Shown one piece after another: positions 59,597-60,845 of a stretch of DNA of 60,845 bases. A program made the translations under genes and the position numbers. Within the stretch, counting starts at the first letter, position 1; every line of letters begins with the position of its first letter. The notes under the pieces were generated by a model. That model did not search any database. It was not told the DNA's origin and was given only the letters and a program-made list of their open reading frames with translations. This stretch comes from Planctomycetia bacterium (GTDB lineage: Bacteria; Planctomycetota; Planctomycetia; Pirellulales; Thermoguttaceae), in NCBI GenBank assembly GCA_030535245.1, contig JAUNBJ010000008.1, positions 1-60,845 of the forward strand, written 5' to 3'.

Positions 59597-60715
59597 TTAC
59601 GGGATAGCGTTTCCCAGGGACTGTTCCCGCAACCGGGTGGAACTGACGTCGTTCCGAAAAACCGATTCCGGAACTTCCACGCAACGCTCTTGCAACAGCG
59701 GCGGAAGATTCAGGTCGGAAAGCGACACAAAACGCTCCCCGTCCCACCGACCAAAAACCAGAAAACGACACGCCAAATCCGCGAAACGTCGCAGGGATTT
59801 CTCCAGCAACACCGGCTCCCCATGATGGTACGACACGTCCGCAATCCGCCGAATCGTGTCGGTTCCCACCACAAACGTCTTGCCCGAGAAATGTTCCGCT
59901 TTCTGCTCAAAATAGGGAAGCCCCGTCCAAAAAACCGGATACTCCCGCAGCGGTTCCCCCCGAACGGCCATTTCCACGTAATCCAACGGCGGTTTGTCCA
60001 CGTTGAGCACCGCAATCTCCAACGCGACTTCCCCTCCCAACATCGCCACGGCCACATCCCGCATCTTCCGGTGCCCCGCATGAAACGGCGCAAAGGAACC
60101 AGGAAAAATCCCCAAAATCTCCCTCTCGCCCAACGTTTCCGGAGCCTGCAAGACCCAGGGGGCCGCTCCCGACTGAACCTGCTGCCACCCCGGTTCCGCT
60201 ACCTGCCGCGTCGCCCATGGCGTCGTTTCCGGAAGCACCCCGCAACATTCGCCCAAAATCTGCTCCGCCCAATCGCAAACCTGCGCTTCCTCATCCTGCC
60301 GGGAATGCGTCTTGTCCAAAAGCAATGCGTACGACCGCGTTTCCTCCAGCGTCTGCCACGCCAGATACGCCCGATGTTCCCCCCGATGCGGCCGCTCCGT
60401 CGCCAGTACGCACGTCAGCGAAAATCCAAACACCTGCTTGGGGGTCTTTGCATCCTCCACCGCACGACGCCACGCCATGGCCGCCATCTGTCGCGCCGTC
60501 GGCTCCGAACAAAAACGCTCCGGCATACGCCCCAGAAATTTCCGCATCGACGCCGGACTGTACGGAATCTCCGCCTCCAGAACCGTCCGCGACGCTCCCG
60601 GAACGCACAACAGACGCTCCAACAGCCCGCTCCCCCCTCCAGAGATCACAAAAAAGCCGCGAAACATGGAATCATGAATCGCGGCCACCCGATTGTTTTC
60701 GGCGGAATACGTCAT
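59597..60715 (-). CDS. CinA-like domain fused to a nucleotidyltransferase (NMNAT-like)
   Basis: 372 aa. Residues about 1-190 look like the CinA/nicotinamide-nucleotide amidase domain (VAAIHDSMFRGFFVISGGGSGLLERLL, GFSLTCVLATERPHRGEHRAYLAW). Residues 200-370 have the HxGH-type motif GIFPGSFAPFHAGHRKM and the SSTRLRE motif of adenylyl/cytidylyltransferases. The fusion would fit NMN deamidation followed by NaMN adenylylation in pyridine-nucleotide salvage, or a related pathway; substrate is inferred only. It starts three bases after the stop of the next gene upstream (60719), so they form an operon. Confidence 0.7.
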   Translation of the reverse strand: MTYSAENNRVAAIHDSMFRGFFVISGGGSGLLERLLCVPGASRTVLEAEIPYSPASMRKFLGRMPERFCSEPTARQMAAMAWRRAVEDAKTPKQVFGFSLTCVLATERPHRGEHRAYLAWQTLEETRSYALLLDKTHSRQDEEAQVCDWAEQILGECCGVLPETTPWATRQVAEPGWQQVQSGAAPWVLQAPETLGEREILGIFPGSFAPFHAGHRKMRDVAVAMLGGEVALEIAVLNVDKPPLDYVEMAVRGEPLREYPVFWTGLPYFEQKAEHFSGKTFVVGTDTIRRIADVSYHHGEPVLLEKSLRRFADLACRFLVFGRWDGERFVSLSDLNLPPLLQERCVEVPESVFRNDVSSTRLREQSLGNAIP

Positions 60716-60718
60716 ACG

Positions 60719-60845
60719 TTATTCTTCCTCGTCAAATGCGTCCGCTTCCTCTTCTTCCGGAGCTTCCACATCTTCCTCGTCAGCGGCTTCTTCTTCGTCC
60801 GCAGCCGCCGCTTCCTCGTCCATCGCTTCTTCATCGTCGGCAGCT
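60719..60845 (-). CDS. Partial protein: acidic C-terminal tail
   Basis: Only the last 42 residues lie inside the window, ending EEEADAFDEEE. The visible part is Asp/Glu/Ala-rich and resembles acidic tails of translation or nucleic-acid-associated proteins. The gene's identity cannot be determined. The stop is three bases upstream of the CinA-like/NMNAT gene start, so the two are probably cotranscribed. Confidence 0.6.
   Translation of the reverse strand, partial: AADDEEAMDEEAAAADEEEAADEEDVEAPEEEEADAFDEEE

Noticed and set aside
1..60845. CRISPR array or rRNA operon
   Set aside because: No regular 20-40 bp direct repeats with unique spacers and no rRNA core sequences were seen; the only tandem repeats are seven-base units.

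Overview
The window looks like chromosome from a Planctomycetota bacterium. The clearest markers are a DUF1559-type pseudopilin (11162-12238), a second protein that joins an anti-sigma-like cytoplasmic part to a pseudopilin-like extracytoplasmic part (18007-19149), many secreted proteins of planctomycete character, and Gram-negative envelope genes (lpxB, ExbB/ExbD, LpoB-like lipoprotein) beside hopanoid-type genes. No rRNA, tRNA or CRISPR array was recognised. All assignments come from reading the sequence; no database search was run.

Layout. 1-7.2 kb (minus strand): panD, folD, a MacB-type export system (adaptor, ATPase, permease), a nucleoside-phosphorylase-like protein and a divergent YchF-type GTPase. 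7.2-12.2 kb: a PfkB sugar kinase, an LpoB-like/COG3014-like lipoprotein pair, a NUDIX hydrolase and the DUF1559 pseudopilin. 12.2-12.9 kb: a non-coding stretch with a perfect sigma54 promoter, consecutive hairpins and an intrinsic terminator on the plus strand. 12.9-17.0 kb: an ExbB-ExbD-ExbD-TPR operon. 17.2-19.1 kb: an ECF sigma factor and its probable membrane regulator. 19.3-24.3 kb: a three-gene operon with a secreted glycosidase-like protein, an NRAMP-fold transporter without the metal ligands, and a tandem SGNH hydrolase. 25-30 kb: hpnH-like radical SAM gene, RseP, Dxr and PgsA. 30.4-33.6 kb: a repeat lipoprotein, a BNR-repeat secreted protein and a histone-H1-like protein. 33.9-38.7 kb: a site-2 protease and a lipid block (LpxB, squalene/phytoene synthase, BtaB-like and BtaA-like betaine-lipid enzymes). 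39.2-43.3 kb: a large low-complexity secreted protein, a thioesterase and RlmN.

43.5-58.2 kb is a phage-derived island, all on the plus strand. It starts with a promoter-hairpin-terminator unit, then a zinc-ribbon protein, a membrane-anchored trypsin-like protease, a ParB-like protein, an ABC-ATPase/GNAT fusion, both terminase subunits, portal, maturation protease, decoration protein, major capsid protein, and neck or tail-start proteins including a LamG-domain protein. It then stops at host genes. No integrase, repressor, replication, tape-measure, baseplate or lysis gene is visible, so it is a head-and-packaging block: either a decayed prophage or a retained particle-forming element. The window ends with a secreted Gfo/Idh oxidoreductase, a CinA-like/nucleotidyltransferase fusion and the acidic C-terminus of a cut gene.

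Two repeat systems run through the intergenic DNA: AT-rich heptad tandem repeats (TGATAAT and relatives), which in places form gene 3' ends, and a MITE-like inverted-repeat family of about 135-165 bp with shorter derivatives. One related inverted repeat lies inside the phage island. The items I rank highest for follow-up are the ParB-like plus ABC-GNAT pair (possible DNA-modification module), the tail-less packaging island, the phage-encoded membrane protease, the sigma54-driven RNA, the metal-ligand-less NRAMP protein and the betaine-lipid gene pair.
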